DNA of 64,000 nt, from positions 31,777 through 95,776 of the forward strand of contig CAZMXP010000009.1 in assembly GCA_964570285.1 (NCBI GenBank), written 5' to 3'. Position 1 is the first letter of the stretch; each line of letters begins with the position of its first letter. This stretch comes from CAZMXP01 sp964570285. GTDB lineage: Bacteria; Planctomycetota; PLA2. A model generated the notes under the pieces. It was not told where the DNA came from. It did no database searches and was given only the letters and a program-made list of their open reading frames with translations. This document shows positions 47,594-55,901 of the stretch, in pieces. A program made the position numbers and the translations under genes.

Positions 47594-48100
47594 AAGTGCC
47601 GCTTCAAAATTGCAAGGTACCGATGCACCGCCAGGAAAGGGTCGCCGGGCGCCTCCGGTGCCACAAACCGTGGAGCGGCGGCCCGCCCTGCTCAGACCAC
47701 GCGCCACCAGGGTGCGCAGAGGATGTCCGGGGAGAGCCACTCGATCGTCGAGCCCGCATGAAGAAGAAGGCCGCGTCGCGACGCATGGCCGTACTCGGCG
47801 CGGAAGGAGAGCAGGTGCGCCGCGTCGCGGAGGCGCGGGGGGGTCTTCTGCTCTCGGGGGTGGGGTTGGCGGTGGGACGGAGCCCGGCTACGTTCCGGCC
47901 ACCCACTGCAACGAGCAGGGCACCCTGATTCGGCCTGCGGCACATCCGCCACCAGTCGTGACGCACGCAGGTCACAGGGACGGCAGAAGCGCGGGCTCCT
48001 CACCGACGTGCCGATCCCGGCTACGGTGACGGTCGTCGCCATGGCCGCCACCGATCGGTGGATGCTAGGCACCCTCGCGGGACCTTCGGCGAAATCGCAC
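47594..48100. other. Gene-free interval upstream of the CRISPR effector operon
   Basis: No convincing gene on either strand. Short frames exist (for example ATG 47758 to 47928 on plus) but show no family features and biased, shadow-like composition. It probably holds the divergent promoters and decayed sequence at the boundary of the CRISPR island. Confidence 0.5.
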
Positions 48101-48129
48101 TTGAGATGTATCGACCGGATCGCTAGCAT
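48101..48129 (+). promoter_or_regulatory. Candidate promoter of the type III effector operon
   Basis: TTGAGA (48101-48106), 17-nt spacer, TAGCAT (48124-48129), 18 nt before the cas10 ATG with GGGGGAGGTGG as ribosome-binding site. It reads as a sigma70-type promoter, not a sigma54 -24/-12 one. Confidence 0.5.
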
Positions 48130-48147
48130 TCGATCGGGGGAGGTGGC

Positions 48148-49743
48148 ATGCACTTCGTCTTCGTGGACTTTCGACGAACGCAGGCGACGCTCTTTGCGGT
48201 GGATCGCCTGCGCGTGATGGTGGGTTCGAATGCGATGCTGGCGCGGCTCCTGCAGTGCGAGTTTCCCGCCATAGTGGCAAGGCATCGCCCCGTGGATCTT
48301 CTGGCAGGGCGGACCGCATTCGACGGAATCAGCGAGAAGCACTTCGAACACGACGATCCGAGGCTGCTTCTCCGCAACGGGGTGCTCGCGGCAGCGGGCG
48401 GTCGCCTCATCGCCGTCGTATCCGAGCAACGAGACGCCGAGGCCGTCCGGGAGGCGGTGTTCGAGTGCGCGGCCCTCCTGATGCCGCGCCTCGCGATGAG
48501 TGTCAGGGTCGGCGCGGTACCCGCCGACGGCACGCTGATGGATGCGATCGGGAACGCGCACCCCGCCGAGAGCGCCAGCGCACCTCTATTGCCGTTCGAC
48601 AGCCCATATTTCGAGCGAGACAGAAATGACGGCCGCGATCCTGCGCTAGCGATCGAGGTCCGCGAGCGAGAGAAACTCGGCTATTCGGGCACATGGCTCC
48701 ATGCGGAGGCAACGAGCGCCTCGAATCCGCTGCTGAGTTTCTTGGACTCGCTTCGTGCCGGGCTATCCCCGCCCTGGGACGGATTGCCTCCGCCGCAGGA
48801 CTTCCACGACGTTGTCGGGGACAAGGAACGCGCCTACCTCGCGGCAATCGACGTGGACGGGAATAGCTTCGGCAAGGCGTTCGATCAGTTCCGAACCGGT
48901 GGTTCGGGATCCGTCCTTGACCGGGAGGTTCGCAACGAGTGGTTCTGGTGGAGCCTGCGCGGCGCGATGCGAACTGCACTCGGGGACGCGCTGAGGCTTG
49001 CGCTGGCGCCCTCGCAGCAACCCGGTCTTTGCCTGCCCTTCCAGGTCCTTTGGCGCGGAGGGGACGACCTGTTCGTCGCCATTGACGCGCGGTTTGCGTT
49101 CGACTTCGTGCAACACCTTTGCGCCCGGTTCGAGGCGTTGACCGAGTCGATCGGGCGGGGAGTCGGCCGCCTCACCCTCTCCGTGGGCATTGCCGTTGTG
49201 CCTCCGGCCCTCCCCTTCAGCCGCGTGCGTCTGCTTGCGGCGGAACTCCTCGACAGCGCGAAGCTTCTTCGGGCCACGCGGTCCGAGGAGGAAGGATCCG
49301 CCGTCGACTGGCATGTCGTGAAGACCTCCGACGTATCGAGCCTGGCCGAGCAACGCCGGCGGGAGTACGTGATTGGCGACGGGGAGCGGCGGTTCATTCT
49401 CACGCGGCGCCCGCACCCCGTCCTTGACTCTGGCACGAGCGGCGGACCGCGCCGGTCGCTTCAAACCATGCTCCAAGAGGTGCGGCGGATGCTCGACGAC
49501 GAGAAGACGCACATCGACCGGAGCAAGCACGGTCGCAACCGGCGCAAGCGGATGCGGGTGTACCTTCGGGACCACCCGCAGATCGCCATGTGGATGTACG
49601 AGGCGCTCTTCGATGAGAAGGAGAGGGAACGACTCGGCGGAACAGACCTGTTCGCCCCCGTGGAAGGCGGACCGGGCGTCTCCTGGACCGAGTTCCTCGA
49701 TTGCGCCGAGATCGAGGAGTTCATCGGGGGGCGGCGCCAATGA
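48148..49743 (+). CDS. cas10: Cas10, compact HD-less form with intact GGDD cyclase
   Basis: A 531-aa large subunit of a type III interference complex, much shorter than typical Cas10 (700-1000 aa). The cyclase Palm domain is intact: AIDVDGNSFG (233-242) and RGGDDLFVAID with GGDD at 304-307, the motif that makes cyclic oligoadenylate from ATP. No N-terminal HD nuclease motif and no CxxC zinc finger are visible. The protein opens directly with a Palm1-like MHFVFVDFRRTQATLF. So it should signal but not cut DNA itself. ATG 48148 has the strong ribosome-binding site GGGGGAGGTGG. It is the first gene of a six-gene operon in which each start overlaps the previous stop. Confidence 0.88.
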   Translation: MHFVFVDFRRTQATLFAVDRLRVMVGSNAMLARLLQCEFPAIVARHRPVDLLAGRTAFDGISEKHFEHDDPRLLLRNGVLAAAGGRLIAVVSEQRDAEAVREAVFECAALLMPRLAMSVRVGAVPADGTLMDAIGNAHPAESASAPLLPFDSPYFERDRNDGRDPALAIEVREREKLGYSGTWLHAEATSASNPLLSFLDSLRAGLSPPWDGLPPPQDFHDVVGDKERAYLAAIDVDGNSFGKAFDQFRTGGSGSVLDREVRNEWFWWSLRGAMRTALGDALRLALAPSQQPGLCLPFQVLWRGGDDLFVAIDARFAFDFVQHLCARFEALTESIGRGVGRLTLSVGIAVVPPALPFSRVRLLAAELLDSAKLLRATRSEEEGSAVDWHVVKTSDVSSLAEQRRREYVIGDGERRFILTRRPHPVLDSGTSGGPRRSLQTMLQEVRRMLDDEKTHIDRSKHGRNRRKRMRVYLRDHPQIAMWMYEALFDEKERERLGGTDLFAPVEGGPGVSWTEFLDCAEIEEFIGGRRQ

Positions 49744-51818
49744 GCGATACGCGGCAGCTCCGCTTTCGGATCCTGATGGAACTCCTCGAGGACCTGCATG
49801 TCGGGTCCGGATTGGGCGTCTCCGGCGTCTACGACAGCGGCCAGGTTCGCGAACGCAATGGGGAGCCCTACATTCCCTGGACGACACTCCGCGGCCTGGC
49901 CGCCGAGGGTGCCAAGAGGCTCTGCCGCATCCAACCCGCGAGCTACAAGGCAAGCGCCATGGCCGCCTTGTTTCGCGGGGAGCAGGGTGGCGGCGAAGGA
50001 TGTTCCTTCACGGATCTCCGGGTCGAGGGCGCGTCGCATCCGCTTGTCCTTCACTCGCAGACGGCGATCGATCACGAGACGGGCACGGCGCTCGATCACA
50101 CCCTTCGCACGCGCGAATGCGTTCCCCGTGGGACCACATTTGTCGGCTTCCTGGAGGTGTTCCATCCTGTCGACGGAGCGGAGAAGTTGCTCACCGACGC
50201 CGTACGGATCACGAAGTCGATCGGCGGCGGGAGGCGTCGCGGCACCGGCCTGGTGCGGTTCACGATCACGCAGGAGAGGTCGGAACGGACGCGCAAAGAC
50301 GCAGTCCCCATCTCGTCCCTCGATCCGACGTTCACGGTGATCCGGATTCTCGCCGTGGCGGAGGAACCGATCACGATCGTGCCCGGGGATCAGACCACCT
50401 TCACGATGCGCACGCTTCCCTACGTGCCCGGCGCGACGTTGCTCGGGGCACTCCGGCACGAATGGAGGACGCGCGCGGCAGGATCGAATGACTCTGTCGA
50501 GGGAACGCTGGCCGGAGTGGGCACCTCCTTCGGCGATCTTCTGCCCCTGCCGCCTCGAGTCGAGAAGTGGACCGCCGGGGAACCCATGCCAATACCGGCC
50601 CCGGCTTCGCTTCAGCTACCGAAGCGCGCGGGAGCGTCGGGGTCCGGGGAGTTTGCGACACTTGGCTGGGCGTTTCAGACTCCGGCTGGGAGCAGATCCC
50701 TCCAGGATCTGGGTGGCGCGGACACGCTACTCGGGATGACGAGCGTAGCGAATCCGAAGGGCGTGCCTCCGGGGCGATTCGTGTGGCCCGATCCGCGACG
50801 TGGACTGCTCCTGTACGAACCGTCCCTCGAACGCCGGAGCCGGAACGCAATCGACGCGTCGCGCCGGAGCGTGAGGGAGGAGCGCGGTCTCTTCGCGCAG
50901 GAGTGCATCGCGGCGGGCACGTGCTTCGCGGGCGAGCTTGTCTTCTTCGGGGCCGGCGCCGCGGGCCGGGCCAGCGAGTTCCTCGCATGGGCCGAGGGCT
51001 GCCTCGAAGAGGGAGGCCTGCTGAGGATCGGACGCGGACGCCGCGCCCTGCGCATCACTGGGATATCATTCCACGAGCCGCCTGTCCCCGACCGCGCATC
51101 GCAAACGCTCACGTTCACGTCACCCCTCGCGCTTCGCGAAGGTTACGGAGGGTACCTAACCACACTGGCCGACCCCGCGCCACTGCAAGAGGCGCTGAGG
51201 AACGCGGGACTGTCCGAGAGCGAGGCGAACGCTGTCCGTTGGGAGGGCCCCCAGCAGGCACCGTCCACGGTTGCGCGTGGATTCCATTACGGCGGCTTGC
51301 CGGCATTCGCCAAGGGTGGCCTCGGGGCCGGCACCTGCCTCTCGCTCCTGTCCTGCGGCAATCCAGTCAGCCTTGCCCGTGCCGGACAGCGCGGGATCGG
51401 TGAGGGAATCGCACAGGGATGGGGGCGCTTCGTCCTCAACCACCCGGTTCACTCCGCAGGCTCCACCGCAACTGCCCTTCCCCCCGAAGCTTTCCCTGTC
51501 GACTCGCGGACCGCGGTGTTTGCCGCGGTCAACGAGGCCGTGGAGCGGCATCAGGCGTGGTTGAGCCAAATCGGTAGCTCACAGTGGGGCTGGCTCGCGG
51601 AGCACGTCGAGGGGTGGGCCAGATCCCGTGTCAGCAGCCCCGCTGCCAAGCTGAAGGAGCTGCTCCGGGGCAGGATCTTGTCGAGGGGCGGGGAGAAGTG
51701 GGGCGAGCCGCACGCGCTGCTCCCGGGATTAGTGGAGGGCCGGGGGATGGACGGCACCCTCTTCCTCCGCTGGTTTGTGCGTCGCATGCGCCTGCTTGCG
51801 CAGAAGCCAAACAAATGA
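49740..51818 (+). CDS. Large RAMP protein, Csx10/Csm4-like
   Basis: A 692-aa protein with two RAMP-type folds. The N-terminal one has ELLEDLHVGSGLG and GEPYIPWTTLRGL, matching the beta-hairpin and P-x-IPG-x-S-x-KG signature. The C-terminal half ends in the Gly-rich loop RGIGEGIAQGWGRF. In type III-D complexes Csx10 (Cas5 group) binds the crRNA 5' handle, and this gene follows cas10 as expected for that role. Its unusual length suggests a fusion of two RAMP units (about 1-190 and 200-600). Start ATG overlaps the cas10 stop as ATGA. Confidence 0.7.
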   Translation: MSDTRQLRFRILMELLEDLHVGSGLGVSGVYDSGQVRERNGEPYIPWTTLRGLAAEGAKRLCRIQPASYKASAMAALFRGEQGGGEGCSFTDLRVEGASHPLVLHSQTAIDHETGTALDHTLRTRECVPRGTTFVGFLEVFHPVDGAEKLLTDAVRITKSIGGGRRRGTGLVRFTITQERSERTRKDAVPISSLDPTFTVIRILAVAEEPITIVPGDQTTFTMRTLPYVPGATLLGALRHEWRTRAAGSNDSVEGTLAGVGTSFGDLLPLPPRVEKWTAGEPMPIPAPASLQLPKRAGASGSGEFATLGWAFQTPAGSRSLQDLGGADTLLGMTSVANPKGVPPGRFVWPDPRRGLLLYEPSLERRSRNAIDASRRSVREERGLFAQECIAAGTCFAGELVFFGAGAAGRASEFLAWAEGCLEEGGLLRIGRGRRALRITGISFHEPPVPDRASQTLTFTSPLALREGYGGYLTTLADPAPLQEALRNAGLSESEANAVRWEGPQQAPSTVARGFHYGGLPAFAKGGLGAGTCLSLLSCGNPVSLARAGQRGIGEGIAQGWGRFVLNHPVHSAGSTATALPPEAFPVDSRTAVFAAVNEAVERHQAWLSQIGSSQWGWLAEHVEGWARSRVSSPAAKLKELLRGRILSRGGEKWGEPHALLPGLVEGRGMDGTLFLRWFVRRMRLLAQKPNK

Positions 51819-53179
51819 CCCGCACACTCAGGATTCTCTATCGCGCCGACATGGTTGCCTGCTCGGCGTTTCACGTGGGCAACCCGGATGCCGATGCGCC
51901 GCTCGATGCGCGCCCCTGCCGCCTTGATTCCCATGGGATCCCCTATGTACCGGGGTCAAGCATCGCGGGACGGCTCGTCGAGACGGTCCGCGGGCTCTGT
52001 CCCGAGTTCGACATCGCCGCACCCGCGGCGCGGCAGGCGCTCACCTCCAAACGGGACAGGGAGCGCGAAGCGATCCTGGTCGCGTCTCGCGTTGAAGTGC
52101 GCTCCGCCTATCCCGTCGGGAAGTCGGGCATCGTCTCGGGCTCCGCGCGCGGTCTGGCACCGCTCCGGGCGCGTGACCGCGTGGCGATCGACCGGAATCT
52201 CGGGGTCGCCGCAGAGCACCTCAAGTACCAACAGATCGAAGTACCGTGTGGGACGCGCTTCCGGGTCTCGCTTGAGATCGATCTCGAACCGTGGGGGGAC
52301 GCAAGTGGCGAAGGACTTGAAGACCTTGTTCATTGGGTAGAAACGGCGCTGGCACAATGGACGCGCTTTGGTCGCGTAGGCGGTCAGACCGGCGTCGGTT
52401 GCGGCTGGTTCTTCCTCGACGGACTGAGGCGCCACGCCGTCTCAGCGGAAGGGCTGGACGACTACCTTGGGATGGGCGACCCCAGATCCGATCGCGAAGA
52501 GCTGTTCGAGGAGTTGAGCGCGTGGAAGGTGGACGAGATCCTGGCCCGGAGGCGGGATCACCTTCCGCTGGCCTTTTCCGTGGGTGTTCGCGCGGGCAAG
52601 AGAGGTGATGGATACGGATGGGACTCCCTGCTGGTTCGAGGTGGAGAATACTGGGCGCACAAGGAACAGTTTGACGCGGTGTTCCTCCGGCGCGAGGTCC
52701 AGGGCGGCAGCGAAGAGTGCTACGTGCCAGGATCGTCCCTGAAGGGGGCGTGCCACGCCTACCTCCGCCGGCTCGCTGCCCCGCCGGGCAGCGAAGCGCT
52801 GCAGTTCCTCCTAGGTGGTCCCGCCGGCACGAAGGGGGGCCGGGCGGGCGTGGCCCTCTTCGGGGATCTTGCGCCCTCCGGCGAAGTGCTCAAGATCACA
52901 GTCCATCGCCATGCCGAAGACGAGTTCCGGGGGAGCGTCCTTCCAGGGGCGTTGTTCGATGAGCGCCCCGTGTTCCAAGGTGTGTTCGAGGGCCACGTCG
53001 TCTGCGAGTCGCAAGACCCGACTTATCGTGCCTTGTTCCGCGCCATGAGGGACGCTTTGGACGCCGGAGTCCGGTGCGATCTTCTGGGGCTCGGTGCCGG
53101 CGACAGCAGGATTGCGTGGACCATCGGGGCCATTCTCGAAGGCGACGCCTTCCGACTGAACCGCAGGGAGGGGGGATGA
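51815..53179 (+). CDS. Tandem Csm3-like RAMP fusion
   Basis: A 454-aa backbone protein with two Csm3/Cas7-like RAMP units. Unit 1 has ACSAFHVGNPDADAPLD then GIPYVPGSSIAGRLVE. Unit 2 (from about 255) has SVGVRAGKRGDGYG then CYVPGSSLKGACHAYLRRL. Cas7 proteins line the crRNA and cut target RNA every six nucleotides. Aspartates in the VGNPDADAPLD loop are candidate RNase residues, but assignment needs a structure. Start and stop overlap neighbours by ATGA. Confidence 0.75.
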   Translation: MTRTLRILYRADMVACSAFHVGNPDADAPLDARPCRLDSHGIPYVPGSSIAGRLVETVRGLCPEFDIAAPAARQALTSKRDREREAILVASRVEVRSAYPVGKSGIVSGSARGLAPLRARDRVAIDRNLGVAAEHLKYQQIEVPCGTRFRVSLEIDLEPWGDASGEGLEDLVHWVETALAQWTRFGRVGGQTGVGCGWFFLDGLRRHAVSAEGLDDYLGMGDPRSDREELFEELSAWKVDEILARRRDHLPLAFSVGVRAGKRGDGYGWDSLLVRGGEYWAHKEQFDAVFLRREVQGGSEECYVPGSSLKGACHAYLRRLAAPPGSEALQFLLGGPAGTKGGRAGVALFGDLAPSGEVLKITVHRHAEDEFRGSVLPGALFDERPVFQGVFEGHVVCESQDPTYRALFRAMRDALDAGVRCDLLGLGAGDSRIAWTIGAILEGDAFRLNRREGG

Positions 53180-53772
53180 CCGTCACACTCGTTCGGGTTC
53201 CCTTGGCAGACGCGAAGCCCGGGACGATCCGTGCTGCCGCGGCCGGCCTTGGGGAGCGCCCCCACGTCATGGCGCAATTCGCATGGACTGCGGCTCGACA
53301 GAAGCTCGCCTACCACCGGGGAATGAGCGACGCCGAACAGGAGTCCGGTTCGGCTTGGCTGCCCCCGACCATCTACCGCCCGTGGAGTGATGTTGCCACC
53401 AGCGCCGATCTTGACGAGGTCGAGGAGGCGATCCTCTTCGGGACGCGAGCCTCCATCCGCCTCTTCCGTCGCATGGGGGAGCGGCGCGCGGTGGCCCTGT
53501 GGGAGGTCCAGCACGGGGAAGCGGACCCGATCGCGGACGCGCATCTGAGAAGCCGCGAGCGCCAGGAGCGCAGGGCCAACCGGTGGACACTGCCGGGAGG
53601 CTCCGCCAGGCTACCGCTCCTCCTGCACTCTCCGGATTCACGGTTCCAGTTCGCCACGCGAGTGGGTGGGCTTCTTTCGGGCACGCCGCCGCTCCACGCG
53701 TGCGTCTACGTGGATGCAAGCGGCATCGTCGATTGGCGCCTGCTGCCGGGCGAGGGAGGGTCCGCATCATGA
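53176..53772 (+). CDS. Unassigned 198-aa type III operon protein
   Basis: I cannot place this protein. It is mixed alpha/beta with no RAMP glycine loop, starting MTVTLVRVPLADAKPG and containing WLPPTIYRPWSDVATSADLDE. By position in a III-D-like operon it might be a Csx19-type subunit or replace the missing small subunit (Cas11), but nothing in the sequence proves that. It is overlapped by ATGA on both sides, so it is surely cotranslated with the complex. Confidence 0.6.
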   Translation: MTVTLVRVPLADAKPGTIRAAAAGLGERPHVMAQFAWTAARQKLAYHRGMSDAEQESGSAWLPPTIYRPWSDVATSADLDEVEEAILFGTRASIRLFRRMGERRAVALWEVQHGEADPIADAHLRSRERQERRANRWTLPGGSARLPLLLHSPDSRFQFATRVGGLLSGTPPLHACVYVDASGIVDWRLLPGEGGSAS

Positions 53773-55901
53773 CCGACTACCGTCCTCCGTATCACTTCGT
53801 CCCGATCCGCGGCCCCCACACCGAAACCACCGCGGAGCATGTCGGCCACGATGTCCCTCTCGCAGAGCCGGAGTTGCTGTCAGGGTCGATACACTGCACG
53901 CTGCATGCGTTGACACCCTTGTTCGTGGGAAACGAACGGACGGGTAAGGAGGGCGAGCACGCGCACGTCGCCCCGCTCGCGGTCGGTCCGGCCGCACTGC
54001 TCTCGAAGCACTCGCTCCGGGGGCTCGTCGCGCACGTCCACGCGGCGATGACCGCGGCTCGGATGGACCGCGTGGAGGAGGGGCGGTTTCTCTTTCGACC
54101 GATGCTGTATGTGGCGCGGGGCCTGGAGTACCCGTATGACATTGGCATCCTGGAGCATGAGCGCGCCGACGAGTGGTCGGTCCGCAGGATTGAGGCCTAC
54201 GACGAGTCACGTTTTGACGAGCGCCGACGCACGGAAGTACGTGAAGTGGTCTACTTCAGATCAGAGACGGAAGCGAAGGCGCGCGCGGAGAGCGACGGGG
54301 CAGAGCATGGGTGCGTCGGTCTCGGAGCCGATCACGCCGGGGTCCTCCACCGGGCACACGTGTTGAGTGTGGAGGAATCGGGCGGCCCGCGAATGCCCCG
54401 TGACTACTATGAACGAACCGATCAGCGATGGATCGCGTTCAAGAGAGTTCCGGATCCCCGATCCCCTGCGCCGCGCGCGCAGGCGCGCGCACCAGCCCCT
54501 GCGGGCCCGCCGGCCAGATTCCGGATCACAAAGACCACGCTTCTCCGCTACGCGGATACAACGAAGTTGCTCCTCAAGAGAGCCGATGCTCCTCCGACCC
54601 TATCCCGGCACCTGAATCGCATCCCCGACAGCAACCGCCTCGCTTCCCTGGTGTCTGCCGGCAGGAAGCTGGAAGCGGGCACGCTGATCTTCTTCGAGTA
54701 CGTTCGCGGTCAAGGTGGCGTGGGGGAGATCACGACCTTCGGTACGTCGTTCCGCTACCCCTGGCGGTATCGCGACACGATCCACATCAAGAATGGCAAC
54801 CCGAGGAACGAGCTGGGATTGTCCGCCAGAGAGACGGATTGGTTCTCGTGCCGGGAGGGGGGTGCGCTGCACGCACACCGACGGCTCTTCGGGACGGTCC
54901 TCCGCGACGAATGGGCGCCCAAGCGTGCGCAAGGCGTCCGAAGGGGCTACCGAGGCCGCGTCTCGTTCAGCCATGGCCTCTTCCACGGGGGGGGCAATCT
55001 CGTCGAGCGCGTGATCCTGAAGGCGTTGGCGAGTCCCAAGGCGAGTTCCTGGGAGTTCTACCTTCGACAGGGGTCGGGAGGAACGAAGACATGGGGATCG
55101 GACCCCTCTAGGGGCGACGACTCGGGGGATCTCTCCGGCCGCAAGTTCTACCTGCACCATCCGTCGGTGCGGGAGACCGACTATCGGGCGGATGAGGAGA
55201 AGGCCGACAACGCGACCGTTCACGGTATGCGACGGCCCGCGCCCACGGGGGACCGCTTTCCGCGTTTTCGATTCACCGTCCACTTCCGCGGGATCGAGAA
55301 GCGGGAACTCGGAGGCTTGATTCGAGCGATCGACCTTGCCAACGGCCTCTGGCTCAAGACTGAAGAGGCGGTTGCCTCCGAGATCGCCCGGCGCATCGAC
55401 CTGCCGGGAGAGGCACTGCATGCGCACAAGCTCGGGGCGGGTCGCCCGCTCGGGCTCGGCTCCGCGGTGATTTCGATCGATCGCCTCCGGGTCGTCGAAG
55501 TCGACCCTCCGTCGGCAACGGCGTTCGGCCTGCCGCGAACGCGGGACTCCTCCGCGGACGAGCTACAGGCATGGGCCAAAGAGTTCGACGGCGGCAGGCT
55601 GTGGGAGGACGGAGCTCACCGCAAGGCCCTTGAGCTCATCACGCGATTCGAGAATCCGCCGAAGGGAGTGAGATTCGGCTATCCCGGCCATGATGTCGAG
55701 GAAGGAACGCTCAAGTTCCACTCCGAGGCAAAGCTTCGCCACTGGAAACAGCGTCGAACTGGTAAGGCGCCGGAGACGGGCGGCTTGACGTTGCGGCCAG
55801 CGGACGCGGCGGATTCGCTCCCCGCAATCAGCTGGGAGCCGCCGGTACGCCGTCCCCGCGGGGGCGGAGGTGGACCTCCGAATCGCGGGCAGCGGCGATG
55901 A
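53769..55901 (+). CDS. Large RAMP protein resembling the TIGR03986 family
   Basis: A 710-aa type III RAMP protein. It opens with YRPPYHFVPIRGP, like the APYNFVPL start I remember for TIGR03986 proteins of type III-D loci. It has a first RAMP unit with LHALTPLFVGNERTG and KHSLRGLVAHVHAAM, a long insertion, then a second unit (about 330-600) with GTSFRYPWRYRD, SFSHGLFHGG and KLGAGRPLGLGSAVI as the Gly-rich loop. The C-terminus is a basic Arg/Gly/Pro tail. It probably forms further Cas7-like backbone. Confidence in RAMP is good, in the exact family moderate. Confidence 0.65.
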   Translation: MTDYRPPYHFVPIRGPHTETTAEHVGHDVPLAEPELLSGSIHCTLHALTPLFVGNERTGKEGEHAHVAPLAVGPAALLSKHSLRGLVAHVHAAMTAARMDRVEEGRFLFRPMLYVARGLEYPYDIGILEHERADEWSVRRIEAYDESRFDERRRTEVREVVYFRSETEAKARAESDGAEHGCVGLGADHAGVLHRAHVLSVEESGGPRMPRDYYERTDQRWIAFKRVPDPRSPAPRAQARAPAPAGPPARFRITKTTLLRYADTTKLLLKRADAPPTLSRHLNRIPDSNRLASLVSAGRKLEAGTLIFFEYVRGQGGVGEITTFGTSFRYPWRYRDTIHIKNGNPRNELGLSARETDWFSCREGGALHAHRRLFGTVLRDEWAPKRAQGVRRGYRGRVSFSHGLFHGGGNLVERVILKALASPKASSWEFYLRQGSGGTKTWGSDPSRGDDSGDLSGRKFYLHHPSVRETDYRADEEKADNATVHGMRRPAPTGDRFPRFRFTVHFRGIEKRELGGLIRAIDLANGLWLKTEEAVASEIARRIDLPGEALHAHKLGAGRPLGLGSAVISIDRLRVVEVDPPSATAFGLPRTRDSSADELQAWAKEFDGGRLWEDGAHRKALELITRFENPPKGVRFGYPGHDVEEGTLKFHSEAKLRHWKQRRTGKAPETGGLTLRPADAADSLPAISWEPPVRRPRGGGGGPPNRGQRR

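Noticed and set aside
47596..47975. Short frames between the ATPase gene and cas10 as small genes
   Set aside because: No family features, no ribosome-binding site, and Arg/Pro/Ser-rich translations typical of shadow frames in GC-rich DNA.
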